Assembly (NCBI RefSeq): GCF_963169125.1
Contig: NC_084793.1
Location: 230,022,360-230,086,359, forward strand
Direction: 5' to 3'
DNA: 64,000 bases
From: Humulus lupulus
Taxonomy: Eukaryota > Streptophyta > Magnoliopsida > Rosales > Cannabaceae
Positions within the stretch are counted from its first letter, which is position 1. Every line of letters starts with the position of its first letter. Below the pieces are notes generated by a model. It searched no databases, was not told the origin of the DNA, and saw only the letters and a list, made by a program, of their open reading frames with translations. Position numbers and translations under genes: made by a program. Shown piece by piece: positions 11,014 through 20,440 of the stretch.

Positions 11014-11729
11014 TGTTGACGCTGTTTTTCGTCAACAGTGAAAGAAGAGCACGTAAACAATAACTAGTAATGGCCAATAAAAATATGATAATACAAAACA
11101 CAATTTTTTACGTGGTTTAGCAGTTAAATCTGCCTAGTCCACGAGTCTTTTTTATTAAGCTCAAGATGATCTCTGAAAATTCTTCAAGCATGAATTCTTC
11201 AGAGTTTTCTCCCAAGATTCAGAAATTCGGTCCTTTACAATGGTGCATGACCTCTCTATTTATAGAGAAGATTGCAGAATACTATCCCACATATTTTGGG
11301 TAGTTACTCTTTATTTGCAAATAAATCAAATGGCTTTAAATGCCTGTAATCCGATATAAAAGGAAACGTCCCCTGAAGACCAGGGAGCGTATAACTAATC
11401 AAATAATATCCCATGATTTCAGGGGATTTACATTAATAAATGTAGACCGCGTCTCTTATGGACAACACTTGAAGATGTTAAAGGTTATTATCATATATCT
11501 CCAAGGCCTTACATCAACTTTCGAGCTAATGACATCTCCCGAGGATAGATGCATCTCGGGTGCTACCCTTCGAGATCGTGTGGATTTCGAGGCCACCATA
11601 TTCAAAGTCATCTCAACTTTGCAGGCTCGATGTCTAGTCTTGAAACATACTTCAGACTTTACAAGTTCATTCGCTGCGAATCCAGCTTTTGAGGTTACAT
11701 TTAACATGGCTCGAAATCTGGGTATAACA
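11014..11729 (-). repeat. 3' LTR of the minus-strand Tat-like element
   Basis: On the minus strand it starts TGTTATACCC at 11729 and ends GTCAACA at 11014. Compared with the 5' LTR and the solo LTR at 7742 it lacks about 80 bp (aligned near 11544), so the deletion occurred in this copy. The reading frame at 11340-11933 is LTR sequence in the wrong orientation, not a gene. Confidence 0.92.
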
Positions 11730-11749
11730 TCTTGCCCCCTCAAAAGTAT
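11730..11749 (-). other. Polypurine tract of the minus-strand Tat-like element
   Basis: Minus-strand reading TTTTGAGGGGGCAAGA directly precedes the LTR start TGTTATACCC. It confirms the border and the orientation. Confidence 0.85.
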
Positions 11750-11955
11750 TTGTTCGAATCCTAAGAGAAGGAAACTTTTGAACTACTTTCTTCGGGAACC
11801 GTACCGTCATATACTTGAAAATGGACACGCGTCATTTGGGTATTGCTCATTTATGTTACTTGAGTACCTTGGAAACCTGCCCACGATCATTCGTCTGCCA
11901 CCTTTTCGGTACCATCATGTCATTGACCCCTGACCGTTGGATTTCATGAGGATTC

Positions 11956-12006
11956 TGGCCAATGGCCCAGATTAATCCTTTTTATCACTTTTCTCCCTTT
12001 ATATAT
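11956..12006 (+). promoter_or_regulatory. Candidate promoter of the antisense gene (CCAAT and TATA)
   Basis: GGCCAATGGCC near 11957-11967 and CTTTATATATTC near 11997-12008 lie just downstream of the polypurine tract. They face the antisense gene, about 200 bp before its leader-intron donor. The second Tat-like element has TATAAATA in the equivalent place (39269-39276) and the third at 63551-63558. The function is inferred from position and consensus. Confidence 0.5.
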
Positions 12007-12211
12007 TCAAGATCTTCTTCTTCCTCTTATTTTACACGCATCGGAAAAAAAAAAGGGAAGGGACGAAACCAGAGGCCATCCCAGAGAACCTCTTTCTCGT
12101 GCATGTTCTCTCAGCCAAAAAAACAAAAGACCTCCGGTTTGTTCGAGTCCGTGAGCTCATATTTGCAGCCTCTCCTTCAGTCAGCAATTTCTCTGCAATC
12201 GCCATTATTGT

Positions 12212-12716
12212 GTAAGTGTCCAATCTTTGTTTTCCCTTATCCCAGTTTTTGTTCATATTGTTCTTGTTATCTCTGTGAATGTACTAGTTTATTTTCATAG
12301 TACGATACGTTAGGGAATTTTTGTCCGATAGGCTTTTATGTTTTAAGTTCCCATACTGGGTTTATATCACTGGTTCATATCCAGTTTTGATGTTTGAACA
12401 AGATTCCTGTTTTCTGGGTTTTTAAAATTTTAAAAGACGTTTCTTGTACACCAAGATATCGGGTATAAAACCTTGGCTTTGACAAATGCACGATACCCAA
12501 GGTTACCTTTTCTGGTTATCCGCCACTCTTTTTCCCCAGATTTTTGGGATTCTCAAAAAAATTGTCTACTCTCCTCCTTTTCTCGTGGAACGCACATTCT
12601 GACTCTTTAATAATGGTCTTAGTATCGAGCTTGTTTTGTTCCTAAACTCCGAGCTCGTCCTATCGAGCTCGTAATTCTTGCATGCATGGCCCTCACCATT
12701 TTTTCTTTCTCGCTAG
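12212..12716 (+). other. Predicted leader (5' UTR) intron of the antisense gene
   Basis: A strong donor GTAAGT at 12212 follows TATTGT. The acceptor TTTCTCGCTAG ends at 12716 directly before the ATG at 12717, giving 505 bp. The second Tat-like element has a comparable 459-bp intron ending just before its ATG. No transcript evidence is available here. Confidence 0.5.
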
Positions 12717-13601
12717 ATGTCACAGAATCTGGAAAGACGGTGGGGGTCGTTGCTGGCAATCCCTTACTCGCCAAAAACCCCGAGCCCAGAGTCGCTGTTC
12801 GCTCGGAATCAACATCGAATCCGTGAGTACGAGCTTGCATGCGAGCAAGAGGATATTCGAGCTCATTACCGCCGCCAAATAGACGAGGTCATAGAGAAGA
12901 AGAGGAGAACTCTTCGGGAGGCCCTTTATCCAGAGTCCAATTCAGGGCCTAGGCCGATCCCCCTCGACCCCGCATTAAAGGTCACCGTCGCATATAGTCC
13001 AGGAGAACTTCAATTTTCACTGATGGGGGAGCCTTCTTCCTCCAGCCAAGGAAAGAAATCTTCGAGGCCGAGCACTATTGGAGCTCGGTTACCTCGACAA
13101 GTCAGATAACTGACATTCTGGCCCTCCATGGCCTCAGGTTGTCAGGTTCTTTGAAGTGTTGAGCTCCGGCTGCTCACGAACGAAGCTGTTACGCCCTCGG
13201 GGATCATGACAACAGGCTGAGATACGCGGCATGGAGCCAGGAACACATGAAGGCGGGGGCGTTGTTGCCTTTGAAGTATTTTTTCAAGGACTTCACGGAC
13301 TTTGTTGGGTTGGCTCCGTTCCAGCTCAACACCAATTCTTACAGGGTTCTGTCAGCCCTAAGGTCGTTATACCATGAGCTGAAGTGGGAAGGACCTTCAC
13401 CTCAGGAGATTTTATATCTCTTTTGTCTGAAAAGCAACCCCTCCCGAGCTCAGGGAGGAGATGGCTTTTACTATCTTTCGAGCTATCCTAAAGAGAAAAA
13501 GGTCTTTGAAGATCTCCCCAATCATCCACCTGATTTCAAAAAAGCCTTCTTCTGAACAGATGGCCTGTCCCCGTCTCGATATTACTCATTCAGGTGGATT
13601 C

Positions 13602-13686
13602 GTAAGTATTCCAGTTTTCTTTATCTCTGTGCTCGGGATTTTAGCTGTAAGACCTGTACTTAGTTAAAATGTCTCTTGCTTTCCAG
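13602..13686 (+). other. Intron 1 of antisense coding sequence (85 bp, phase 1)
   Basis: Donor C|GTAAGT at 13602 and acceptor TTGCTTTCCAG ending at 13686. Removing it joins the frame ending RWI with the frame starting NFQRPTPDE, with no change of register. Equivalent phase-1 introns lie at 37731-37808 and 61985-62069 in the other two elements. Confidence 0.75.
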
Positions 13687-14331
13687 CCAATTTTCAGCGT
13701 CCTACTCCTGACGAGGCAATGAAGGGGCATAGAGAGACCCTGCTCGAACTCCCTCACGGCAGGAGGTCTCTCTTGTACCTTTTGCATGAAGATAAGCTCC
13801 GAAATTGCGGACTTTTGGGAGAGGGCCAGTCCACCTTTGACTGGTCCAATAAAAAGTATGAACATTGGGAGCAGGTGCCTTTGCCCACAGGCGTCCTCCC
13901 TCCGAGGAGAGAGGTGAGGCCCCCACTTCCAGTTCGCAGAAGGAATCTGCCATCGGGGAATGAGGCTAATGACGAAGCCTCGAGTTCAGACTCGGATGAA
14001 GGTAAAGCCATCCTTACCTCGAGAATGTGGTCCCCCACCTTACTAAAGCATAAGCCCAATAGGTTAGTTTCATGCCCGCATGATAGATACCACTTCTACA
14101 TATGGAGTTGGGTAGACGATTGTGTTCATAGGTTTGATAGTTGGCTCGGGAAGTATGACACCATGTATACTTCAGACGAGGTGTGGAACGGGATTGCTGT
14201 CCAATATGGGACCAATGATTATAGGGACCTTTCGAGGTTGACATCCACCTATAGGGAAGGTACTCCCCCCGCCTCTTCTGAAGATGGGGGAATTTCATGG
14301 TCCCCGAGCTTTAGTTCGGGGGAGAGTTCCA

Positions 14332-14420
14332 GTTAGGTCTTTTCTTTACTTGGTTTTTTTTTTCTTTTTTACTTTCCAAGCTTATTATCATTATGTCTAA
14401 CTCCGATTGGAACTGTGCAG
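14332..14420 (+). other. Intron 2 of antisense coding sequence (89 bp, probable)
   Basis: The acceptor AACTGTGCAG at 14420 is strong and precedes GTGCCATGGAC, where a new frame opens. The donor GTTAGG at 14332 is weak but gives a consistent phase and avoids the stop at 14334. An equivalent intron is predicted at 37099-37192 in the second element. Confidence 0.5.
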
Positions 14421-14926
14421 GTGCCATGGACTCCGACCTCGACAATATCATCGAGAGTGGTGGCGCTAAAAGGAGCAAGCGTCCCAGGGCAGGGTCGCGA
14501 AAGGTGGATCGGCCCACCAAAGTTCCCAAAAGGACCGAGAAGACACCTCCTCCCCCAGCTCCTCTTGTTACCAGCTCCATCACGGCGCCGTCTTCGCAGG
14601 TCGGTGCCGCAACTGTGGCATCGACTTCGCAGGTTGATACTTCCAACATGACTGAGCCCCAACTTCCTGTAGTGGTTCGATCGACACTTGGTCCACCTTC
14701 TAGAAAGCCTCCTGCTTCTCGAGCTCAGAAGCTGTCAGTTTCTACCCACATGGATGCATATGTGGTCGACAATGCCGCTGGGTCCCATGGGTCTACGCTG
14801 GTCTCGGATGTTATGTCCCGAATCGGCCAGAGCTTTGGCAGTCTCGAAGCTCCCCAATGGCAATGCTTGAACGATACCCAAGACTGCACTGTCCTCTATG
14901 AGAAGAGTATCGAGCTCGCTGCCGCG

Positions 14927-15005
14927 GTAAGTTTCCTTCTACAGTCCTACTTCTTGGTTATAATCACACTGCCCTGGTGCTAATGATGATTTCTTCCTTT
15001 GTCAG
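14927..15005 (+). other. Intron 3 of antisense coding sequence (79 bp, phase 0)
   Basis: Donor GCCGCG|GTAAGT at 14927 and acceptor TTCCTTTGTCAG at 15005. The upstream frame ends SIELAAA and the downstream frame begins SLAFTAQL, leading straight into the coiled coil. A phase-0 intron is found before the same S-x-A-F start at 36560-36668 in the second element. Confidence 0.75.
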
Positions 15006-15596
15006 TCTCTTGCCTTTACTGCCCAGCTCAACTATAAGTTGAACAACGAGATCCATTCGAGAAAGTCTTATGCTCAGGAGGCGAAGGATCTCCACCTCAA
15101 AGCAAGCGATGACCTGAAGGCAGCAAATGCAAAGCTTGATGCAGGAGCTAAGGAACTTGAGGGCATGGCCACCGATCTTGGGAAGCTGAAAGCTAGGCTC
15201 GAGGAGCTTGAAAAGGAGAATGCCGAGCTCGCAGATCTTAAGAAGGAGAATGCTCGGCTCCAGGAGGCCAACAAGAAGCTTGAAGAGGAAAAGGCCGCCA
15301 CCTTTGATATCATTGAGGGTGAAAAGGCTCGTCTCCTTGCTGAGTATAAGGAGAAGAAGGACCAGGCGGTTGATTCGGCCATGTACAGAATGTGGGCCAA
15401 CAACGAAGACCTGGACACCAGCTTCTTAGGTCCTCTCGAGGCGAAGCTTCTTGACAAGTGGAATGCTCGGCTTGAGGCGGAAGAGGCTGCTCGGGAGGCC
15501 GTTTCGGAGGGAGCCCAGAAGGATAGTCATGCTATTCGTCCTGAGGAGTCCGATGCTGCTGATGCTGAGAAGGCCAAGGAGACTCCTCCTTCTTGA

Positions 15597-16074
15597 ATCT
15601 GATCTCGGGGAAATCTTATCTTGGGGCTGCGTCCCCTTATTTCTTGTAATTACTTTAATTTATGCCCACAGGGCTGATACAATTTCTTTTATTATTGACC
15701 TATATATGCTTTACATTTCTCAGCTCGAAATATTTTGCACATTTTATATTGATGAATCATTTATGTTTATTTATTCATACAAACATAGTGTGGATTTAGG
15801 CTCGAGACTCGATGCATTCATGCATCGTTTGCTCGAATTATCCGCTTCCAATCTTGTTATTTATCAAGGTCGGATATTACTTTAACCACGAACCCGAAAG
15901 TACTTATATGGTATGTAATGTGAATGGTTTAGTTATATCTTTTTGCTTAGTTACTTTTTTCTCGTCCTCGGTTTTTACTCCGAGGTTATGAGTTCGAAAC
16001 TATTTTTCTTTAAGATATTCCAGCCTCGATCTCGACTTATCTCGGAGTAGGTTTAGGTTCCTACTTATCGTCGA
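15597..16074. other. 3' flank of the antisense gene, no further gene
   Basis: This T-rich stretch lies between the antisense stop and the tandem array. It is a probable 3' untranslated and polyadenylation region for the antisense gene. The long frame overlapping 15451-15885 is a shadow of the coiled-coil exon plus T-rich DNA. Confidence 0.4.
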
Positions 16075-16420
16075 TTAGTTTTTTGGCTGGTTTGCTCCAA
16101 ACCTATTAAGTTTGCACACCTGGTTAAATCCAAACGTTATTATCTTTTGATAGTTCGGTTGCGTCCAAACTATCTAAGCTCGCGTATCTGGTTAAATCCA
16201 AATACTTATGTTTTTTGATAATTCGGTTATGTCCAAACTATCTAAGCTCGCGTATCTGGTTACATCCAAATACTTTATGTTTTTGATAATTCGGTTATGT
16301 CCAAACTATCTAAGCTCGCGTATCTGGTTACATCCAAATACTTTATTTTTTTGATAATTCGATTGTCCAAACTATCTAAGCTCGCGTATCTGGTTACATC
16401 CAAATACTTTATTTTTATTT
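16075..16420. repeat. 68-bp tandem array, about five copies
   Basis: Landmark TAAG(C/T)T(C/T)GC recurs at 16107, 16175, 16243, 16311 and 16377, giving steps of 68, 68, 68 and 66 bp. Each unit contains TTGATAATTCGGTT..GTCCAAACTATCTAAGCTCGCG and TATCTGGTTACATCCAAATA. The first unit is the most diverged. The array lies between the 3' ends of the two converging genes (antisense gene and pol), where some Tat-type elements are known to carry amplified tandem repeats. Confidence 0.9.
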
Positions 16421-16619
16421 TTTTAAATCAATGGTATATATACCGATGATGCCCCCTTAATATCCTATGAGTGTGACCATAGGTTATTAAATTAAGAGAG
16501 ATTGCAAAAATAAAATGGGATAATATATTGAACGAAATAGATCTTTATTTGATGGAATTCAAAAGCAAACAAACTAATACAAATAGAAAGTCATGGTTAC
16601 AGGCAACACTTTTCCTACA

Positions 16620-19022
16620 CTACTGATAGTAAGGTCTAAGGAGTTCGCCGTTCCATGCTCGCGGTACCAGGCTCCCGTCCAATCTCGCAAGTTTGTACAC
16701 ACCGGGACGGATGACTGATTCTATCTGGTACGGTCCTTCCCAATTCGGCCCGAGCACTCCAGCTGCTGGATCTCGTGTTGCCAAAAATACGCGTCTCAAC
16801 ACCAGATCTCCCATTCCGAACTTTCGATCTCGAACCCTCTTGTTGAAATACCTAGTAGTTCGTTGCTGGTAAGAAGCGTTTCTCAGCTGAGCCTCTTCCC
16901 TCTTTTCTTCAATCAAGTCTAAGGTTTCCTCGAGCTGAGTGTGGTTTGAACTTTGATCGTAAATCTGAGTTCGGATCTTTGGGATTTCGACCTCAATGGG
17001 CAACACTGCCTCGCAACCGTATGCTAGAGAGAACGGGGTATGTCCTGTTGACGTTCGAGCTGTGGTCCTATATCCCCATAGGACTTGGGGCAATTCTTCG
17101 GGCCACCGTCCCTTCGCCTCCTCCAACTTTTTCTTCAAAGAACTTTTGAGAGTTTTGTTCACAGCTTCGACCTGGCCATTCGCTTGAGGGTGAGCTACTG
17201 AAGAAAAACTCTTTATTATGCCGTTCTTTTCACAAAAGTTGGTGAACAAGTCGCAATCGAACTGGGTTCCGTTGTCAGATACGATCTTCCTCGGCACCCC
17301 ATATCGGCACACGATGCTGTTTATTACGAAATCAAGGATCTTTTTTGAAGTTATAGTTGCCAATGGTTCATCCTCCGTCCATTTCGTGAAGTAATCCACG
17401 ACGACTACAGCATATTTTACTCCGCCTTTGCCAGTCGGGAGAGAGCCTATGAGGTCGATGCCCCATACTACGAAAGGCCATGGGGAAGTCAACATGGTCA
17501 GCTCGGATGGTGGAGCTCGGGGTATCGTGGCGAATCTCTGGCATTTGTCGCATTTCTTCACGTACTCGAAAGAATCCGTTTTAATGGTTGGCCAGAAATA
17601 TCCTTGGAGTATGATCTTCTTGGACAGGCTATGCCCCCCGGTGTGATCTCTGTAGAACCCCTCATGAATTTCTTCAAGGATCTTCTTAGCTTCGGGAGGG
17701 GTTACGCACCTAAGTAACGGCATGGAATATCCCCTCCTGTACAGCTTCCCGTCCAAAATGGTGTAGCGGGGAAGTTGATACATCAACTTTCGAGCTTGGT
17801 TCCGGTCTCTTGGAAGGACTCCGTTCTCGAGATATTCAACTATTGGGGTCATCCAGGTAGGCTCTGTGTCGATCATACGTACATCTTCCTCCTCTGGCTC
17901 ATTAATGCTAGGTGCCGAAAGGTGTTCTATGGGTACGACGTTCAGTTCTTCATTTTCAGCGGATGTGGCGAGCCGAGCTAAGGCATCTGCATTTGAGTTC
18001 CGCTCGCGGGGAACCTGTTCGATTGTATAAAATTCGAAACACTCTAATGCGGATTTTGCCTTCTCCAAACAAGCTGCCATTCTCGTGTCGCGAGCCTGGT
18101 ATTCTCCCAGGATTTGATTAACCACGAGCTGGGAGTCACTGTAGCAATGTATAGCTCTAGCTTTGAGCTCCTTTGTTATACGAAGTCCCGCGGGTAAAGC
18201 CTCGTAGTCGGCCTCATTATTCGATGCTTTGAAGCCAAATCTTAAGGCAGAATGAAATCTGCTCCCTGCGGGGGTAACCAAAATGACCCCTGCCCCCGCT
18301 CCATTTTCATTTGATGAGCCGTCGACGTAAAGTTTCCACAGCTCGTGGGCCGGGGTTATTACCTCGTCGTCGGCTATGCCAGTACATTCCACTATAAAGT
18401 CTGCCAACGCCTGTGCCTTAATGGTCGTTCTCGGGTGGTAGGTGATCTCGAACTGTCCGAGCTCAACAGCCCATTTAAGAAGTCGACCTGAAGCTTCTGG
18501 TTTAGACAAGACTTGCCTAAGTGGTTGATCAGTCAGCACATGGATGGGATGCGCCTGAAAGTAGGGGCAGAGTTTACGAGACGAATGAATCAAACTGAGC
18601 GCGAGTTTCTCCATCAATGGATATCTTGACTCTGCCCCCAGTAATCTTTTACTGATGTAATAAACGGGTCTTTGCACCTTCTCTTCTTCTCGAACGAGCA
18701 CTGCGCTTATTGCGTGTTCGGTGGTTGAAAGGTATAGGTACAGTATTTCTCCAGTTTCATGTTTTGACAGGATGGGTGGTTCTGCAAGGTGCTTTTTGAG
18801 CTCCTGAAAGGCCAGCTCGCATTCCTCCGTCCATTCGAATTTCTTACCTCCTCTCAATAAGTTGAAAAATGGAAGACCAGGGTCCATAGATTTCGAGATG
18901 AATCTGCTTAGGGCTGCCATCCTGCCAGTCAAACTTTGGACATCTTTGTGCCTTCGAGGTGAGGGCATGTCAATCAAGGCCTTGATCTTGTCGGGGTTAG
19001 CCTCGATTCCACGAGAGTTCAC
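16620..19022 (-). pseudogene. Tat-like Pol C-terminal part: RNase H, second RNase H, integrase (800 codons open)
   Basis: A long open frame with no internal stop. About residues 1-200 hold the thumb and RNase H of the reverse transcriptase (LYLYLSTTEHAISAVLVREE, TDQPLRQVL). About 230-355 is a second RNase H with LYVDGSSNENGAGAG, NNEADYEAL, SDSQLVV and NADALARLA, so all four acidic positions are kept. About 455-500 is the integrase zinc region (HTGGHS, CDKCQRF). The core has D in VWGIDLIGSLPTG, D in IVSDNGTQFD and E in NGQVEAVNKTLK. The C-terminus ends VYKLARLDGS..PYYQ without a chromodomain, as usual for Tat. It is joined to the upstream RT frame by a frameshift near 19020. Alone it lacks RT fingers and palm, hence pseudogene, but the integrase looks intact. 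Confidence 0.9.
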
Positions 19023-19945
19023 AATAAAGCCCAGAAATTTTCATGAAGATACCCCAAAATGCACTTATGAGGATTTAGCTTCATGTTAAACTTTCGGAGC
19101 ATGCCGAAGCACTCTTCGAGGTCATCAACATGGTTCTTGTTGAGTTGATACTTAACAAGCATGTCATCAACATAAACCTCCATGTTGTTCCCTATTTGTT
19201 CTGAAAACATCATGTTCACGAGCCGCTGGTATGTGGCCCTAGCATTCTTGAGCCCGAATGGCATGACATTATAGCATTATAGCCCCTTATCTGTGATGAA
19301 GCTCGTATGTTCTTGGTCGGGGGTATGCATGGGAATCTGGTTATATCCAGAATAAGCATCCATGAAGGACATCAGGCCATGCCCCGCCGTGGCATCCACG
19401 AGCTGGTCAATCCTTGGCAACGGAAAACAGTCTTTCGGGCAAGCTTTGTTGAGATCTGAGTAGTCAATACAGCTTCGCCACGTCCCATTGGGCTTTGGGA
19501 CCAACACCGAATTGGCTACCCAGTCAGGGTAAAAGGCATCCCTAATGAATCGGTTTGCCTTTAACCTGTCAACCTCCTCCTTTAGAGCTTTCTTTCTATC
19601 TTCGTCCAGCTGTCTTCGCTTTTGTTGCTTCGGGGGGAAGCTCTTGTCTATATTCAATGCGTGGCTTGCTATATTCGGACTTATTACCACCATGTCCGAG
19701 TGCGACCACGCGAAGACATCCTGGTTTTTCTTCAAAAAGCAAATTAATTGCTATTTTGTCTCATCTTGGAGGTGTTTTCCGACCTTCACCTTTTTCGAGG
19801 GATCGGTTTCCTCGAGCTGAATTTCTTCGAGCTCCTCTAAAGGTTCGAGGTCAACTTTCTCCTCAATCCTTGGATCAATCTCTTCGTCAATCTATAAGAC
19901 CGTTCCGTCTTTGTTTTGAATGATGGTGAGTGCTTGTGCGCTCGT
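19019..19945 (-). pseudogene. Tat-like reverse transcriptase core
   Basis: Minus-strand frames 19277-19735 and 19019-19264 lie in one register, separated by a single stop (TAA, 19274-19276) where the family has GLYCY. Motifs: NQDVFAWSHSDM at the N-terminus, LVPKPNGTWRSCIDYSDLNK, SFMDAYSGYNQIPMH, MPFGLKNARATYQRL and the catalytic VYVDDMLVK. A stop at the linker (about 19736) and a frameshift near 19020 break the polyprotein. The upstream segment to 19945 is an acidic linker from the protease. Confidence 0.88.
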
Positions 19946-20440
19946 CTATTTCTTTCCTCTCAAGGAGATGCTGTAGCATTCCCTCCCTGCTAATTGGTCT
20001 CCCTTCAATGTTCCGACTCCACTAGGGGTCGAGAACTTAAGGGCCAGATGCCTTACTGATGAAACTGCCCCCAGCCCGACCAGGGCGGGTCTCCCGAGCA
20101 GCACATTGTAGGCTGATGGTAATTCTACTACCACGAACTCCATCATCTTGGTTGCCGAGACTGGGTAGTCTCCCAAGGTCACAGGGAGCTCGATGGATCC
20201 CATGCAGGCAGTCCCTTCTCCTGAAAAGCCGTACAAAGTAGTTGCACACGCTTTCAGGTCGCGAAGGGAGAGTCCCATCTTTTCAAGGGTAGCTTTATAG
20301 AGAATGTTGACTGAGCTCCCATTGTCTATGAGAACTCGGTGGAGCCTTTTATTGGCCAGCTGGAGGGTGATGACCAGTGGGTCATGGTGAGGAAACTGGA
20401 CATGGGACGCGTCTTCCTCAGTGAAGGTTAGTAGTTGTGT
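19946..20440 (-). pseudogene. Tat-like retropepsin with D-N-G active site
   Basis: On the minus strand the frame gives LIDNGSSVNILYKATLEKMG, the active-site loop of the protease with Asn in place of the usual Thr/Ser of D-T/S-G. It is followed by TTLYGFSGEG, VVELPSAYNVLLGRPAL and LALKFSTPSGVG, all characteristic of Tat-type proteases. The third Tat-like element also has D-N-G, whereas the second has D-T-G. The frame is open through 19946. Confidence 0.8.

Larger units (their letters stand above)
12717..15596 (+). pseudogene. Antisense gene of Tat-like element: PF04195-like domain plus coiled coil, spliced, degraded
   Basis: Exons in order: 12717-13601 (start MSQNLERRWGSLLAIPYSP), 13687-14331, 14421-14926 and 15006-15596. 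The first exon reaches the block AGALLPLKYFFKDFTDF..GLAPFQLN..YR.LSAL and GFYYLS, which resembles the Pfam family named putative gypsy type transposon (PF04195). The third exon is Pro/Ser-rich and basic. The fourth is a roughly 100-residue Glu/Lys/Ala/Leu coiled coil (ARLEELEKENAELADLKKEN) with an acidic tail. Breaks: a frameshift between 13109 and 13247 and a Trp-to-stop (TGA at 13553-13555). Codon use is GC-richer than the flanks. The gene runs opposite to gag-pol, inside the element. The protein's function is unknown; despite the family name, no transposase residues are evident. Confidence 0.8.

Noticed and set aside
11340..11933. A 197-codon plus-strand frame, repeated at 23194-23460
   Set aside because: It reads the 3' LTR in the wrong orientation and into the flank; the repetition reflects the LTR pair.
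14311..15457. Long minus-strand frames opposite the first antisense gene
   Set aside because: They are shadows of the GC-rich antisense exons. Only the plus strand shows the domain, coiled coil and introns.
12717..15596. Calling the antisense gene a transposase because of the family name
   Set aside because: The PF04195-like block has no visible catalytic triad or DNA-binding motif. The family name is historical and the function is unknown.
16075..16420. Regularly spaced repeats that could be mistaken for a CRISPR array
   Set aside because: The units are contiguous 68-bp tandem copies without unique spacers, inside a plant retrotransposon.
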